From Albula goreensis (lineage: Eukaryota; Chordata; Actinopteri; Albuliformes; Albulidae): a stretch of 64,000 nucleotides of DNA. A program made the position numbers and the translations under genes. Each line of letters opens with the position of its first letter. Within the stretch, counting starts at the first letter, position 1. Positions 63,701 to 64,000 of the stretch are shown here, piece by piece. The DNA lies in contig CM040746.1 in NCBI GenBank assembly GCA_022829145.1, positions 18,910,332 through 18,974,331 on the forward strand, written 5' to 3'. The notes under the pieces are model-generated. The model had not been told where the DNA came from. It was given only the letters and a program-made list of their open reading frames with translations, and did no database searches.

Positions 63701-64000
63701 TCCAGATTTTCAGGCTAGCGTTCCCTTAGATGCTGTCTCGTGAAAAGCCAGTTTTGTCGCTCGTTTGGCCACACATGAAAGCTCATGCAGCCTGCATTAA
63801 AACACATGGAATCATGGAAGGAGGCCTGCAGACTCTGGTGTTTGGCTGTGTGGCTTAACACACAGGCTTATGTCTGTTTCTCAGTCTTCCGGCCTTATTT
63901 TTTTGGGGCAGTTGTTCTTTTCATTCCATCTTCTGGAAACTGATCATTCAGTTCAGTCATAGTGGGCTGGAACAGGGGGTGTTTCCCCCACTGTCCATCC

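Larger units (their letters stand above)
58801..64000. other. Upstream intergenic DNA
   Basis: No gene is recognisable. 59120-59203 is an ACT/TAA/AAG trinucleotide run and 59700-59729 an ATT microsatellite. 60480-60720 is a unique CpG-bearing block that gives frames of 122-124 codons on both strands without family resemblance. The remainder is AT-rich. If a neighbouring gene exists, it starts outside the window. Confidence 0.65.

Overview
The window is vertebrate genomic DNA, almost certainly from a ray-finned (teleost) fish. Coding sequence is sparse and split by canonical GT..AG introns. Microsatellites are abundant (TG/CA, GA/CT, TA, ATCT). The mobile-element relics are of fish type: Tc1-like transposons, a hAT-like element with 8-bp target-site duplications, and a tRNA-derived SINE. 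There is no operon-like or prokaryotic organisation.

One gene can be supported: the 5' end of a procollagen N-proteinase of the ADAMTS2/3/14 clade, on the minus strand, with ADAMTS2 the best fit. Three coding exons are visible: exon 1 (58374 down to 58290, start codon and signal peptide), exon 2 (56168 down to 55762, first half of the propeptide) and exon 3 (8200 down to 8032, rest of the visible propeptide). The reading frame passes through both junctions (introns of phase 1 and phase 0) and gives 220 contiguous residues plus one base of the next codon. Exon 4 onward, including the zinc protease domain, would lie beyond base 1; I found no further ADAMTS exon in 1-8031.

Layout: 1-8031 is the part of intron 3 in the window, opening with a TG-rich compound minisatellite. 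8201-55761 is a 47.6-kb intron 2. It holds microsatellites, a 43-bp minisatellite (about 25900-26160), two degraded Tc1-like copies in opposite orientation (39163-40640), a 28-bp-arm inverted repeat (43133-43289), a SINE (about 49918-50046) and a complete-looking non-autonomous hAT-like element (52317-53252). It also has stretches of unique, CpG-containing sequence that look like regulatory candidates. 56169-58289 is intron 1. 58375 to about 58800 is the 5'UTR/promoter zone with a long GA tract on the gene's sense strand. The remainder to 64000 is upstream intergenic DNA without a recognisable gene.

Many open frames of 60-160 codons exist elsewhere, but they are low-complexity translations or lack family similarity and splice context, so they are not annotated. 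I saw no novel multi-gene system. The observations worth checking are the identity of the ADAMTS paralogue, a dibasic RFRR site next to an acidic run in its propeptide, candidate enhancers in the long intron, recurrent PBX-MEIS-type motifs, the inverted-repeat element and the hAT element carrying a tRNA-like segment.
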